A stretch of DNA of 64,000 nucleotides from Natronococcus sp. A-GB7. Lineage in GTDB: Archaea > Halobacteriota > Halobacteria > Halobacteriales > Natrialbaceae. Under the pieces are notes generated by a model. It was given only the letters and a program-made list of their open reading frames with translations, had not been told where the DNA came from and did not search any database. Positions 25,197 through 33,457 of this stretch are shown here, in pieces. How positions within the stretch are numbered: the first letter of the stretch is position 1; the number at the start of each line of letters is the position of its first letter. The translations under genes and the position numbers were made by a program. The stretch is from positions 124,001 to 188,000 of the forward strand of contig NZ_JARUKV010000003.1 in the NCBI RefSeq assembly GCF_029688865.1, read 5' to 3'.

Positions 25197-27695
25197 TTAA
25201 CCGGTGTACTCGCTGCCGATCACGTCGCGGATCCGCTCCGCGGTGACCTGGCCCACGCCGTCGGCTTCCGTCAGTTCGTCCTCGGTCGCGATCATCACTG
25301 CCTCGACAGTGCCGAACTCCTCGAGCAGCGCCCGGGCGGTGACGGGACCGATCTCGGCGATCGATGAGACGACGTACTCCTGCTGTTCGGCCATCGTCTT
25401 CGCCTGTTTTTCGCCGTGGACCGACACCTCTCGGTCGGCGGTCTCCTGCTCTCGTCCGGCGATCACCGCGAGCAGTTCGGTCGTGTCGCTCTCGCTTTCG
25501 GTCCGGAGAACGCTCGCGCCGAAGTCGACGGCCAGACTCGAGAGCGCGCCCCGGACGGCGTTGGGATGGACGTCCCGCTGTTCGTACAGTCCCTCGCCTT
25601 CGACGATCACGATCGGTCGGGCGTAGTGACGGCCCATCGCGCCGACCTGCTCGAACACCGAGCGGTCGCCGCCGACAAGCGAGTCGACGAAGTCCGCGAC
25701 GGACTTGCGCTCGACGGCGACCCGATCCGAGAGCACGTAGTCGCCGATTTCCAGCGTCTCGAGGCGCACCTCGTACTCCTCGCGTCTCGAGAGCTCGCGG
25801 GCGATGTTGGCGTCCATCTCGCGCTGGTCGGCGACGACCTCGACCGTCTCGCCCTCGGCGTGGGGCTCGTGGGTCTGGACGCTTCCTTCCGATACCGAAT
25901 CGCCGCCGTCCGGCCCGTCGGATTCCTCGTCGTCGTCCGACTCGTCGTCGCTCGATTCCCCATCGCTGCTACTCGAATCCGTCGATTCCTCGCGGAACTC
26001 CTGCAATCCTGGTCGATCGCCAACCCCCCCGTTTCCGCTGGAAGATCCGCTCCCTTCCTGCGGTTTTCCGCCTTCAGTGTCCACTTTCGCTCCGCTCTCG
26101 AACGCGGCCAGGGACTGCTGGGCGTCGTCGAGTTCCTCCTCGAGGTCGTCAGCCATCCCCTTCAGCTCCCGGAGTTCGGACTCCATCTCCTTCTCGCGAC
26201 GTTTCGAGATCCAGAAGTAGGCCTCGTCGCGGGTGTCCTCGGCCAGCAGGACGACGACCCGACCCTCCGACTGGCGTCCCGTCCGACCCTTGCGCTGGAT
26301 CGACCGGATCGCCGTCGGGACGGGCTCGTAGAACAGCACGAGGTCGACTTCGGGGACGTCCAGTCCCTCCTCGGCGACCGACGTCGAGACCAGCACCTCG
26401 AACTCGCCGCCCCGGAAGGCGTCGAGCACCTCCTGTTGTTCCTTTTGTGTCATCCCGTCGCTCCCTTCGCGGTCGCCCTGGCCGACGAACCGCTTGGCGT
26501 CGAAGCTCTCGCTCAGAAAGTCGGTCAGCGCCTCCGCGGTGTCGCGCGATTCGGTGAAGATGATGACGCGCTCGCCGCCCTCGAGTCCGAGCGTCTCGGC
26601 GAGCAGCATTCGCGTCTTCCGATACTTGGGGTGGAGCTGGTCGAAGCTCTCGGCCTTCCGCATCGACTCCCGAACCCGGGGGTCGGAGACCATCCGCTGG
26701 CTGGCCTTCGAGGCTCCCGAGGAGCGAGCCTGATTGCGCTGGCGGTCGAAGTATCGCCTGAGGGCCTCGACGCTCTGGGTCTCGACGAGGGTGACGGCCT
26801 GGCGGAGCTTCATCACCTCCGCGTGGACGGACATCCCCTCGAACCCCTCCGACTGATCGTTGTTGATCAGCTTCTGGAGCTCCGCGCGCATTCGGTTCAG
26901 GTCCTTCTGGGACTGGTCGGGCTGGGTCGAGGACGCGACGCCGAGCTCCTTTAACTTCTCGAGGCGATCTTTGATCACCTCGTTTAGCGCGTCGCGGATC
27001 TCGAGGACCTCCTCGGGGAGGTCGATCCGTTCCCACTCGACGTCGGTGTCGTGGGTGAACTCCGCGACGTCGGCGTCCTCCTCGGTCATCACCTCTACTT
27101 CCTGCAGGCCGAGGTTCTCACAGACCTCGAGAATGGCCTCCTCGTCGCCGCCCGGCGAGGCGCTCATTCCGGTGACGAGCGGCTCGTTCGCGTCGGCGTG
27201 GTAGCGCTCGGCGATGTAGTTGTAGGCGTAGTCGCCGGTGGCGCGGTGGCACTCGTCGAACGTGCAGTGGGTGACGTCGGCGAGGGAGATTCTGGAGCCG
27301 ACGAGGTCGTTCTCGATCACCTGCGGGGTGGCCATCACGATCGTCGCCTCCTCCCACAGTGCAGCCCGGTCGTCGGGGCTGACGTCGCCGGTGAAGACGA
27401 CGATCTCGTCGTCCGGTATCTGGAGGGCCTCGCGGTAGAACTCGGCGTGTTGCTGGACGAGGGGCTTGGTGGGGGCGAGCATCAGCGACGTGCCGCCGAC
27501 CTCCTCGAGCCTGCGGGCGGTCACCAGCAGGCTCACCGTCGTTTTCCCCAGTCCCGTCGGGAGACAGACGAGCGTGTGGTGGTTCGCGGCCGTCCCCGCG
27601 AGCTTGAGCTGGTAGAGCCGGCGCTCGAGGAAATTCGGCTCGAGCAGGGGGTGGTCGATCGTCGGCTGGCCGCCGTCCTCGTCCGTCGCTGCCAT
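25197..27695 (-). CDS. hef: Hef: fork-structure helicase and ERCC4/XPF nuclease
   Basis: An 832-residue fusion of a superfamily-2 helicase and an XPF-type nuclease. It acts on forked or cross-linked DNA and is the archaeal relative of FANCM/XPF. Walker A LPTGLGKTT is at 45-53, DECHR follows near 147, GMSASPGG near 183, and RKGRTGRQSEGRVVVL (motif VI) near 462. A Ser/Asp/Gly-rich linker of about 80 residues joins the helicase to the ERCC4 nuclease. The nuclease motif GDYVLSDRVAVERKS lies at about residues 670-685, and a tandem helix-hairpin-helix ends the protein (SIAEIGPVTARALLEEFG, GVGQVTAERI). All catalytic motifs are intact. Confidence 0.94.
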   Translation of the reverse strand: MAATDEDGGQPTIDHPLLEPNFLERRLYQLKLAGTAANHHTLVCLPTGLGKTTVSLLVTARRLEEVGGTSLMLAPTKPLVQQHAEFYREALQIPDDEIVVFTGDVSPDDRAALWEEATIVMATPQVIENDLVGSRISLADVTHCTFDECHRATGDYAYNYIAERYHADANEPLVTGMSASPGGDEEAILEVCENLGLQEVEVMTEEDADVAEFTHDTDVEWERIDLPEEVLEIRDALNEVIKDRLEKLKELGVASSTQPDQSQKDLNRMRAELQKLINNDQSEGFEGMSVHAEVMKLRQAVTLVETQSVEALRRYFDRQRNQARSSGASKASQRMVSDPRVRESMRKAESFDQLHPKYRKTRMLLAETLGLEGGERVIIFTESRDTAEALTDFLSESFDAKRFVGQGDREGSDGMTQKEQQEVLDAFRGGEFEVLVSTSVAEEGLDVPEVDLVLFYEPVPTAIRSIQRKGRTGRQSEGRVVVLLAEDTRDEAYFWISKRREKEMESELRELKGMADDLEEELDDAQQSLAAFESGAKVDTEGGKPQEGSGSSSGNGGVGDRPGLQEFREESTDSSSSDGESSDDESDDDEESDGPDGGDSVSEGSVQTHEPHAEGETVEVVADQREMDANIARELSRREEYEVRLETLEIGDYVLSDRVAVERKSVADFVDSLVGGDRSVFEQVGAMGRHYARPIVIVEGEGLYEQRDVHPNAVRGALSSLAVDFGASVLRTESESDTTELLAVIAGREQETADREVSVHGEKQAKTMAEQQEYVVSSIAEIGPVTARALLEEFGTVEAVMIATEDELTEADGVGQVTAERIRDVIGSEYTG

Positions 27696-27794
27696 TGCCG
27701 GGCGTTCATCCTCGCCGCGAATAAGGGTTCGCGTATCGGGGTGAAAGTGAAACCGGAAGGAAATCCTTTGATGGAACGGGGTGAAGACGGTCTT

Positions 27795-28013
27795 GTGAGC
27801 GAACGAATCCGCGTCTCCGACGCGACCTACGTGAAACTTGAGTCGCTACGAGCGGACGGAGAGACGTTCGACGACGTCATCTCCCGCCTGCTCGACGAGC
27901 GGTATCGGCGAGTCCATGCCGGAGCCGGATACTGGTGTGACAGCGACGCGTCCGAGTGTGCGCGGCGAACTCGAGCCGAACTGAAGCGCGAAATCGGTTT
28001 CCAGCGTTGCTGA
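27795..28013 (+). CDS. VapB-like small antitoxin-type protein
   Basis: The 72-residue protein reads SERIRVSDATYVKLESLR and then DDVISRLLDERYR, the ribbon-helix-helix-like pattern of haloarchaeal VapB-type antitoxins. The GTG at 27795 is preferred over an ATG at 27771 because homologues begin MSERIRV and a TATA-like TTTG sits about 27 nt upstream. No VapC/PIN toxin gene follows; the next gene is tspO. So it is an orphan, or it regulates something else. The C-terminal half, with two Cys, is not typical of the family. Confidence 0.6.
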   Translation: MSERIRVSDATYVKLESLRADGETFDDVISRLLDERYRRVHAGAGYWCDSDASECARRTRAELKREIGFQRC

Positions 28014-28082
28014 CAGAGCTGCTGTACCGCCCCCGTATGTTGCAACGTAACCCTCCAAGCGGCTGCATCTCGACGAGGACGT

Positions 28083-28583
28083 ATGGAAACCTCGAGGAAC
28101 ACTCTCGGTCTGCCGGAGCCGCGATCGATCCTCACGGCGATCGGCGTCGTCGTCCTGGTCAACGCCGTCGGCAGCGCGCCCGCCCTGATCTCGTCGTCGG
28201 ATACGGCCTGGTTCCAGGCGCTCGACAAGCCGTGGTTCTACCCGCCCGGTATCGCCTTCTCGATCGTCTGGACGCTGCTGTTCACCTTGCTCGGTGTCGC
28301 GCTCTGGCTCGTCTGGCGTAGCGACAGCGACGGTCGGCGACTCGCCCTCGGCCTGTTCGTCGTCCAGATGGCGGTCAACGTCTCGTGGACGCCCGCCTTC
28401 TTCTCACTCGAGCAGCTGCTCGTCGCGTTCGGGATCATCGTCACCCTCTGGGTGCTTGTCGTCGCGACCATCGTCGCTTTCCGGCGGGTCGATCGCCGCG
28501 CGGCTGCCCTGCTCGTGCCCTACCTCGCCTGGATCACGTTCGCTGCCGTGCTCAACTTCGAGATCTGGCGACTGAACGCGTAG
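28083..28583 (+). CDS. tspO: TspO/MBR family protein
   Basis: A 166-residue membrane protein with five predicted helices, the TspO (peripheral benzodiazepine receptor) fold. Recognisable pieces are WFQALDKPWFYPPGIAFSIVWTLLF (helix 2 region, around residue 40-65), and NVSWTPAFFSLEQLL, where the usual NxxWxxxFF motif appears. LLVPYLAWITFAAVLNFEIWRLN forms the last helix. TspO binds porphyrins and is implicated in tetrapyrrole handling and stress; in haloarchaea its role is open. The length fits the family. It is a single gene between the antitoxin-like protein and a hairpin-rich gap. Confidence 0.92.
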   Translation: METSRNTLGLPEPRSILTAIGVVVLVNAVGSAPALISSSDTAWFQALDKPWFYPPGIAFSIVWTLLFTLLGVALWLVWRSDSDGRRLALGLFVVQMAVNVSWTPAFFSLEQLLVAFGIIVTLWVLVVATIVAFRRVDRRAAALLVPYLAWITFAAVLNFEIWRLNA

Positions 28584-28623
28584 GGCAAGAAACGGGTTTC
28601 CACCTCTCCCCGCGGCGCGCGCT

Positions 28624-28654
28624 GAGTCGCGGCGAGTGAAGCGAGACGCGACTC
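28624..28654. repeat. Inverted repeat downstream of tspO
   Basis: The arms GAGTCGCG (28624-28631) and CGCGACTC (28647-28654) flank a 15-nt loop. Farther out CCCC (28608-28611) faces GGGG (28667-28670). The region from 28600 to 28720 is made of GAGTGAGCGAG-type low-complexity sequence that is frequent between haloarchaeal genes. No reading frame of interest occupies this gap of 267 nt. Confidence 0.45.
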
Positions 28655-28850
28655 GATGTCGCGCGAGGGGCGAGTGAGCGAGTCCACGAGCGAACGAGTC
28701 GGCTGGGGAGGGCGTGGCGATCCCATGTGTTTCGTGCGAGCAGAATGCTTCCCAAGTCGAAATTACGATACAACTCCGTACCTCTCGGTCAAAGTCTGCA
28801 CCCCCGATCGGGTAGGTCGGCAGCCTCGCTGTCGAACAGAACCCCTTCTC

Positions 28851-29783
28851 TCAACACTCCTGTGGCTTCCGCGGTCGGTCCGGATCGACCGCGTGCGCGA
28901 GCACCTCGAGCCCGGTCCCCAGCGGGTACTCGAGGATCTGTCGTGGCTCCTCGAGCACGCGTCCGAACACCAGCTCCGACAGTCGAGCGACGGGGTTCCA
29001 AGTGTCGTAGTAGGCGTCGTACACACCGCCCATCGCCTCGGTTTCCATATAGCCACAGAGGACGTACCCCTCGGGTCGGCGCTCGAGGACGATCGACTCG
29101 GTGTACATGTTCTCGGCCTCGAGCATCTCCCCGCTCCAGCGTTCGATCGGGCCGAGGTCGATCTCGCCCGCCGCGACGCGCCGCGAGAGGCCGGCGAACC
29201 GATCCGCGAGCCGCTCGGCCAGCCCCGGCTTCAGGTGTAACTGGACGAGGTCGACGTCGACGCCGTTCTCGAGCTCCGCCCCGCTGACGACGAGCGGGCC
29301 GTCGTCGGTCCCCGTCGCGCTACGAGGCCGATTCGGATTGACCGCGTGGACCAGTAACTCCCGATCGACGCGGGCTTCCCCGGTGGCGATCGCGTCGTGC
29401 TCGAGGGGAAACGCTGCGTCGACACGCGACTCGGGATCCTTCCAGTCAACCATCACGGAGCGGGGCACCTCGACGTACCAGATCAGTTCGGGATCGTCGC
29501 CCGCGTCGAGAAACAGCGAGGCCGTGGTCGCACCCTCGAGGCCGAGCAGCGATTGCGGATCGTCGGGGTCGGCACAGCGCTCTACAACGGCTTCGCGAAC
29601 CGACTCGAGCCGATCCCCGTCGATGCGCCGGCGGACGAGAAACGCGCTCGCGTGGCGCTCGGTGATATATCTCGAGTCGCTCGCTGCCGACCCGCGACGC
29701 CTGCGATACTGTGCGTAGCCCAGGCCAGCGACGACGACGGTTCCCAGCGCGAGACTTCGGCGTCCCCACGGTCGAGCGTCCAT
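28851..29783 (-). CDS. Membrane-anchored protein with two DUF6176-like repeats
   Basis: The protein (310 residues from the ATG at 29783) starts with RRSLALGTVVVAGLGYAQYRRRR, one membrane anchor. Two similar alpha/beta units follow. The first, about residues 30-105, starts SAFLVRRRIDGDRLESVREA. The second, about residues 170-300, starts DLVQLHLKPGLAERLADRF, and both continue with a Glu/Thr-rich strand. They look like a DUF6176-type fold, of unknown function and common in haloarchaea. A longer frame starts at 29837, but this would run into the divergent promoter. No enzyme motif is seen. Confidence 0.55.
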   Translation of the reverse strand: MDARPWGRRSLALGTVVVAGLGYAQYRRRRGSAASDSRYITERHASAFLVRRRIDGDRLESVREAVVERCADPDDPQSLLGLEGATTASLFLDAGDDPELIWYVEVPRSVMVDWKDPESRVDAAFPLEHDAIATGEARVDRELLVHAVNPNRPRSATGTDDGPLVVSGAELENGVDVDLVQLHLKPGLAERLADRFAGLSRRVAAGEIDLGPIERWSGEMLEAENMYTESIVLERRPEGYVLCGYMETEAMGGVYDAYYDTWNPVARLSELVFGRVLEEPRQILEYPLGTGLEVLAHAVDPDRPRKPQEC

Positions 29784-29840
29784 ACCAAATAGTCCGCGCG
29801 AGCGACGTTCGCAGTGTTCCCGAAACCTATCGGCCATTCA

Positions 29841-29849
29841 AGTATATCC
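29841..29849 (+). promoter_or_regulatory. TATA-like box for HTH_10 gene
   Basis: AGTATATCC lies about 22-26 nt before the GTG at 29867. It supports a leaderless start there for the regulator. Confidence 0.45.
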
Positions 29850-29866
29850 CGTCCGTACGACCGACC

Positions 29867-30511
29867 GTGAAGTCCGTCGGCATCGAACTGCGCTACGACC
29901 GCCACGCGCTCTCGCCGATCCACGAGGGGATCTGTTCGTCGCCCGCCCTCGAGCGCGAGCTGATCCTCGGGGGGCAGGCCGTCGACGGCGTCGAGACGAT
30001 CACGTCGTTCGTCGACGGCGATCCGGCTGCCTACGAGCCGTTGCTCGCCGACAGCGAGCGGGTTCGCGAGTACGAACTCACGCCCGCCGAGGACGGCTTC
30101 TTCCTCTACCTGCGCCAGGAGCTCGGCCCCGAGGGAATCTCGCTGCTGGATGCGCTCGCACAGGAGACGGTCGTCGTCGTGCCGCCGATCGAGATTCGTG
30201 CGGATCGGACGATGCGGCTGACGCTCGTGGGCCACCCCGACGACCTCGGGACGATCCTCGAGACGGTTCCCGACGGCGTCTCGCTGGACGTGCTGTGGGC
30301 CCGCGACGAGCTGACGGTTTCCGGGAGCGTCTCGGATCGCCAGCGCGAAGCGCTCGAGGCCGCTCGAGAGCTCGGCTACTACGAGGTCCCGCGCCGGAAC
30401 GGAATCGAGGCCGTCGCGGCCGAACTCGAGTGTGCCGTTTCGACGGCCTCCGAACTGCTGCGGCGGGGCGAGGCGGCGGCCGTAAACGGCGTTCTCGACG
30501 GGGAGCCGTGA
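29867..30511 (+). CDS. HTH_10 (bacterio-opsin activator-like) regulator
   Basis: The 214-residue protein is a second Bat-like regulator with the same architecture as the one near the P450. It starts VKSVGIELRYDRHALSPIHE and has an alpha/beta domain to about residue 150. HTH_10 follows with SDRQREALEAARELGYYEVP near 155 and ELECAVSTASELLRRGE near 185. The GTG start is chosen from the TATA distance and family length. It diverges from the DUF6176-like gene, so that neighbour is a possible target. No sensory PAS domain is present. Confidence 0.82.
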   Translation: MKSVGIELRYDRHALSPIHEGICSSPALERELILGGQAVDGVETITSFVDGDPAAYEPLLADSERVREYELTPAEDGFFLYLRQELGPEGISLLDALAQETVVVVPPIEIRADRTMRLTLVGHPDDLGTILETVPDGVSLDVLWARDELTVSGSVSDRQREALEAARELGYYEVPRRNGIEAVAAELECAVSTASELLRRGEAAAVNGVLDGEP

Positions 30512-30630
30512 ACGATCCGAAGAACGGACGAGCGGGATGTGCACCGATCCCAGAGCGGTTCGCGTTTTAGCGTCCGAACGAGGCGCGGAGCGTCTCGGCA
30601 ACGTTCCAGGAACCCTTCGAGTTTCGGCGT

Positions 30631-30659
30631 GCGCGTAAGACCTACGGTCTTGCGAGCGC
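30631..30659. repeat. Hairpin in the 243-nt gap after the HTH_10 gene
   Basis: AAGACC (30637-30642) pairs with GGTCTT (30646-30651) across a 3-nt loop; outer GCGC bases extend the stem with a small bulge. The surrounding 30560-30720 has no gene signals. It reads like a dispersed intergenic element that I have seen in other haloarchaeal genomes, where it is often mis-called as a short protein. Confidence 0.35.
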
Positions 30660-30754
30660 CGCAGCCGGCAGGGTTCTCACCTCGAGGGATCGTAACCGCC
30701 ACTCGCCAAAGTTCCTTGGATAATTGACTGATCCTCCACAAAACATTTGCGTAC

Positions 30755-30994
30755 ATGATGTACCTCTCCGGTATGTACGGCGATTCGAACCCGACCCGCG
30801 CTTTCGGGAGCGTTCACGCGGTGCTCATAGCCGTTCTCGCACTGGCGATCGGCGGGACGTTCGGATTGTCCTATTTCGGACTGTCGGGCGGGTCGATCGG
30901 TGCCGCCTTTATTCTCATTTTTGCCAGTTTGCTGGCTCTTGGGTGGCCCCTGCTTCGGAAGGCCCAACCGCGCCACGACCGGAATCGTGAGTGA
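30755..30994 (+). CDS. Small two-helix membrane protein
   Basis: A 79-residue protein with two membrane helices: HAVLIAVLALAIGGTFGLSYF (about residues 21-41) and GAAFILIFASLLALGWPLL (about 48-66). A basic tail, RKAQPRHDRNRE, suggests the C-terminus is cytoplasmic. An ATG at 30773 is an alternative start. I recognise no family. It stands alone, with the dolichol kinase gene converging on it. Confidence 0.5.
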   Translation: MMYLSGMYGDSNPTRAFGSVHAVLIAVLALAIGGTFGLSYFGLSGGSIGAAFILIFASLLALGWPLLRKAQPRHDRNRE

Positions 30995-31077
30995 TTCCTC
31001 GAGCGTGGTCGCCGTCCTCGAGCGGTCGTGATCGACGACGACCGACTCCGAATACCGACCCTTGCACCCACTTGTTG

Positions 31078-31665
31078 CTACAGAAACTCGAGTGCCAGAT
31101 ACGCCAGCACGCTCGCGTAGATCGGGATGGTGAGGTTGTCGTCGACGATGAACTCGCCGATCCGCACCTTGACGCCGTCGGCGATCGTCGCCCCCACCGC
31201 CGCGGCGAGCACGGCCAGGGGTGCCTCGTAGAGGAAGGGGGCGGCAAGAACGGCGCTGACGACGAACATCGTCACGAGCACCTTCGGCCCCTTAACGGTC
31301 TTGAGGGTGTCGTCCGAGACCGCGCCGCTGATCGGGTCGCCGATCGCCAGCATCAACATGGCGGGAAGGGCGATCGCGGGCTGGAAGAGGAGCACGGCGA
31401 CCGCCATGCTGACCATGTAGTAGCCGTAGCCGGCGAACTGGTCCTGTTCGTACTCGCGGGTGAGCTTGTCGTAGATCGTCCAGTCGAGCCCGACACGTAG
31501 TCGGAGGAACTCGAGGCCGATGACGCCGAGCGCGAGGATCACCATCAGCACGCGAAACCGGTCCCAGGTAAGTCCGAGCTCGAGGAAGCTAGCGAGGAGG
31601 TACAGCGCGACCAGCCCCGCCCCGCTCGAGTGGACGAGACGGCGCTTCAGTTCGTCGGCCATCAC
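31078..31665 (-). CDS. Dolichol kinase / CTP-dependent lipid kinase
   Basis: A 195-residue protein with six to seven membrane helices. It begins ELKRRLVHSSGAGLVALYLL and has the nucleotide-binding-like loop AIGDPISGAVSDDTLKTVKGPK, about residue 120 onward, matching haloarchaeal dolichol kinase/DGK1-like proteins. Such enzymes phosphorylate a lipid alcohol with CTP, feeding dolichyl-phosphate to N-glycosylation of S-layer proteins. It shares membrane topology with phosphatidate cytidylyltransferases, so substrate assignment rests on family similarity. It lies just right of the HalOD1 gene. Confidence 0.8.
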   Translation of the reverse strand: MMADELKRRLVHSSGAGLVALYLLASFLELGLTWDRFRVLMVILALGVIGLEFLRLRVGLDWTIYDKLTREYEQDQFAGYGYYMVSMAVAVLLFQPAIALPAMLMLAIGDPISGAVSDDTLKTVKGPKVLVTMFVVSAVLAAPFLYEAPLAVLAAAVGATIADGVKVRIGEFIVDDNLTIPIYASVLAYLALEFL

Positions 31666-31760
31666 CGCAATCCTCGAAAGACGGTACCTTCAGTCCGTCG
31701 GTTACGTTTGCGACCGATCCGACGGGACTCGGAGCCCGATTCTCGAGCGTCGCCTGGAGC

Positions 31761-32093
31761 TCACTCGTCCGGCGATTCGACGGCGACGGTGCCGCGACTC
31801 GAGACCGTCACCTGGCAGCCCTCGTAGGAAAAGGTCACCTCGACGGGCGTGTCACGGTTCGACGCCACGAGGTCGACGAGCGCCTCGGGATCGACGGTCG
31901 CAAACAGCGGCGACAGATCCTCGCTCTTGCGGTTCGTAACGGCCGCGACGGTCTCGACGATCGCCATGACGGCGGTGGTGTAATCGGTGCCGAAACGGGC
32001 GTACGATGCGTCGGCGGTTGGGTCGTATCCCACGACGTCCTCACCGAGCCCCGCAGCGGACGTCACATCGGATTCGGTCGTATTATCGTTCAC
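31761..32093 (-). CDS. HalOD1 output-domain protein
   Basis: A 110-residue protein made almost only of a HalOD1 domain, which occurs as an output module in haloarchaeal signalling. The domain reads TTAVMAIVETVAAVTNRKSED (about residues 39-59), DLSPLFATVDPEALVDLV and VEVTFSYEGCQVTVSSRG. The GTG at 32093 is used. A CCTTACC box about 30 nt upstream is a possible promoter. Its genomic neighbour is a PAS/HTH_10 regulator, so a shared signalling role is conceivable. What HalOD1 does biochemically is not known. Confidence 0.82.
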   Translation of the reverse strand: MNDNTTESDVTSAAGLGEDVVGYDPTADASYARFGTDYTTAVMAIVETVAAVTNRKSEDLSPLFATVDPEALVDLVASNRDTPVEVTFSYEGCQVTVSSRGTVAVESPDE

Positions 32094-32140
32094 GGCTCCC
32101 TCTTATGACTGACGTCGTGGTAAGGGGGGACGCTGACCAG

Positions 32141-33283
32141 TCAGCGTGCCTCCGCACCCGACTTTTCGAAGAGGTGACGGAACACCGTCCGTTGGGCCTT
32201 GCGAAGGTGCTGGTTGAACGTCTGTCGCGTCACGCCGAACCGATCTGCCAGTTCGTCGCCGGTGCTCGTTCTCGGCGTGTCGAAATAACCGCCGAAGTAC
32301 GCGGCGTCGAGCACGGCGAGCTGGCGCTCGGTGAGCGCGTCGGCGACGACGTCGTACAGCAGGTGCGGCGAGTAGACGAGATCTTCCGACACCAGTTCAA
32401 CGTCCGGGTGAAACTCCCGGATCCCGTCGGCGGCCAGCCGGGGGTCGACGTCGCCCGGAAGCTCCCCGAGGAACCGCACTTCGTCCGGAGCGATGACGAT
32501 CGTTCGGGCGCGACCGCCGAGGGAGGGAAAGACCTGTGCGACCGTCGTCGACTCGGCTTGGGCTTCGACGCGGTTGTGGCCACCGATCGAACTGAGCAGC
32601 CGAACGTCGATGTAGTGGGGCACTTCCTCGACGGCGGTGACGAAGTCGCTCGCCGAGAGATCCGACGTTCCCATGTACTGGACGGTCGTCCCGTCGGGCA
32701 ACGGGACGATAGAGTCGATCTCGATTCGCGTCTCGCCGCCCTCGATCCGGAGCGACGGCGGGACCGCCGACTCGCTGGCACGAAACTCGAGTCGGCGGAC
32801 GTGGTCGCTGGTCAGTCGCTTCTCGCGTCGCTTCAGCTGCGTCACGTCCTCGAACGCGACGACGACGTACTCGACGTCTCCCTCCTCGTTCGGAACGGGA
32901 GCGGTGTTGCTCGAGAGCCACCGCTCGGAGCCGTCGGACAGTTCGATCCAGTGTTCGAATCCGAACACCGGTTCGCCGGTCTCGAAGACGCGACTCACGG
33001 GATTCTCCTCGTCCGGAACGGGCCGCCCGTCGTCGTAGTAGATGTTCCACTCGCCCGAGTCGTACGTTCGGTCGGTGATCTCATCCCGCGAGAGGTCGAG
33101 CGTCGCCACCGCCCGCTCGTTCGCAAAGACCATCTCCCCCGTCGAATCGACGACGATAGTGCCGACCGGATTCACGTCGAACACCCGTCGGGCGAGATCC
33201 TCGGGTGGTGTACACGCCCGTTCGTCCCCCCACTCTTCGGTCGATCCCTCCTCGGAACGGCCGTCCGTCGATCGGTCGTTCAC
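32141..33283 (-). CDS. PAS / Bat-like / HTH_10 regulator
   Basis: A 380-residue regulator with three parts. A PAS domain occupies about residues 30-150 and has AVPNEEGDVEYVVVAFEDVTQL-like sequence at its end. A Bat-type alpha/beta region follows to about 310. A C-terminal HTH_10 region reads LTERQLAVLDAAYFGGYFDTP and RFGVTRQTFNQHLRKAQ. PAS domains bind flavin, haem or small molecules, so the protein may sense light, oxygen or redox state. The GTG at 33283 gives VNDRSTDG and was chosen over a far-upstream ATG that reads as non-coding. Targets are unknown. Confidence 0.85.
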   Translation of the reverse strand: MNDRSTDGRSEEGSTEEWGDERACTPPEDLARRVFDVNPVGTIVVDSTGEMVFANERAVATLDLSRDEITDRTYDSGEWNIYYDDGRPVPDEENPVSRVFETGEPVFGFEHWIELSDGSERWLSSNTAPVPNEEGDVEYVVVAFEDVTQLKRREKRLTSDHVRRLEFRASESAVPPSLRIEGGETRIEIDSIVPLPDGTTVQYMGTSDLSASDFVTAVEEVPHYIDVRLLSSIGGHNRVEAQAESTTVAQVFPSLGGRARTIVIAPDEVRFLGELPGDVDPRLAADGIREFHPDVELVSEDLVYSPHLLYDVVADALTERQLAVLDAAYFGGYFDTPRTSTGDELADRFGVTRQTFNQHLRKAQRTVFRHLFEKSGAEAR

Positions 33284-33457
33284 CGATCCACCCCCGGTCG
33301 GCGACGCCGACGCTCCGCGGTAGGGCAATCGACTGGCAACGGGATGACTCGAAACGGGATCATGTCGCCGGTACGGTCCCAACGAATATGTGTGTTCCAC
33401 AGGCTCCCACCACAACGGAATCCGCCGATTCGGGGGTCCTCCGCCTCGATCACGGTG

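Noticed and set aside
30539-30756. Short overlapping frames in the gap after the HTH_10 gene
   Set aside because: Their composition is basic and Ser/Arg-rich, and they overlap a hairpin element; they look like spurious calls.
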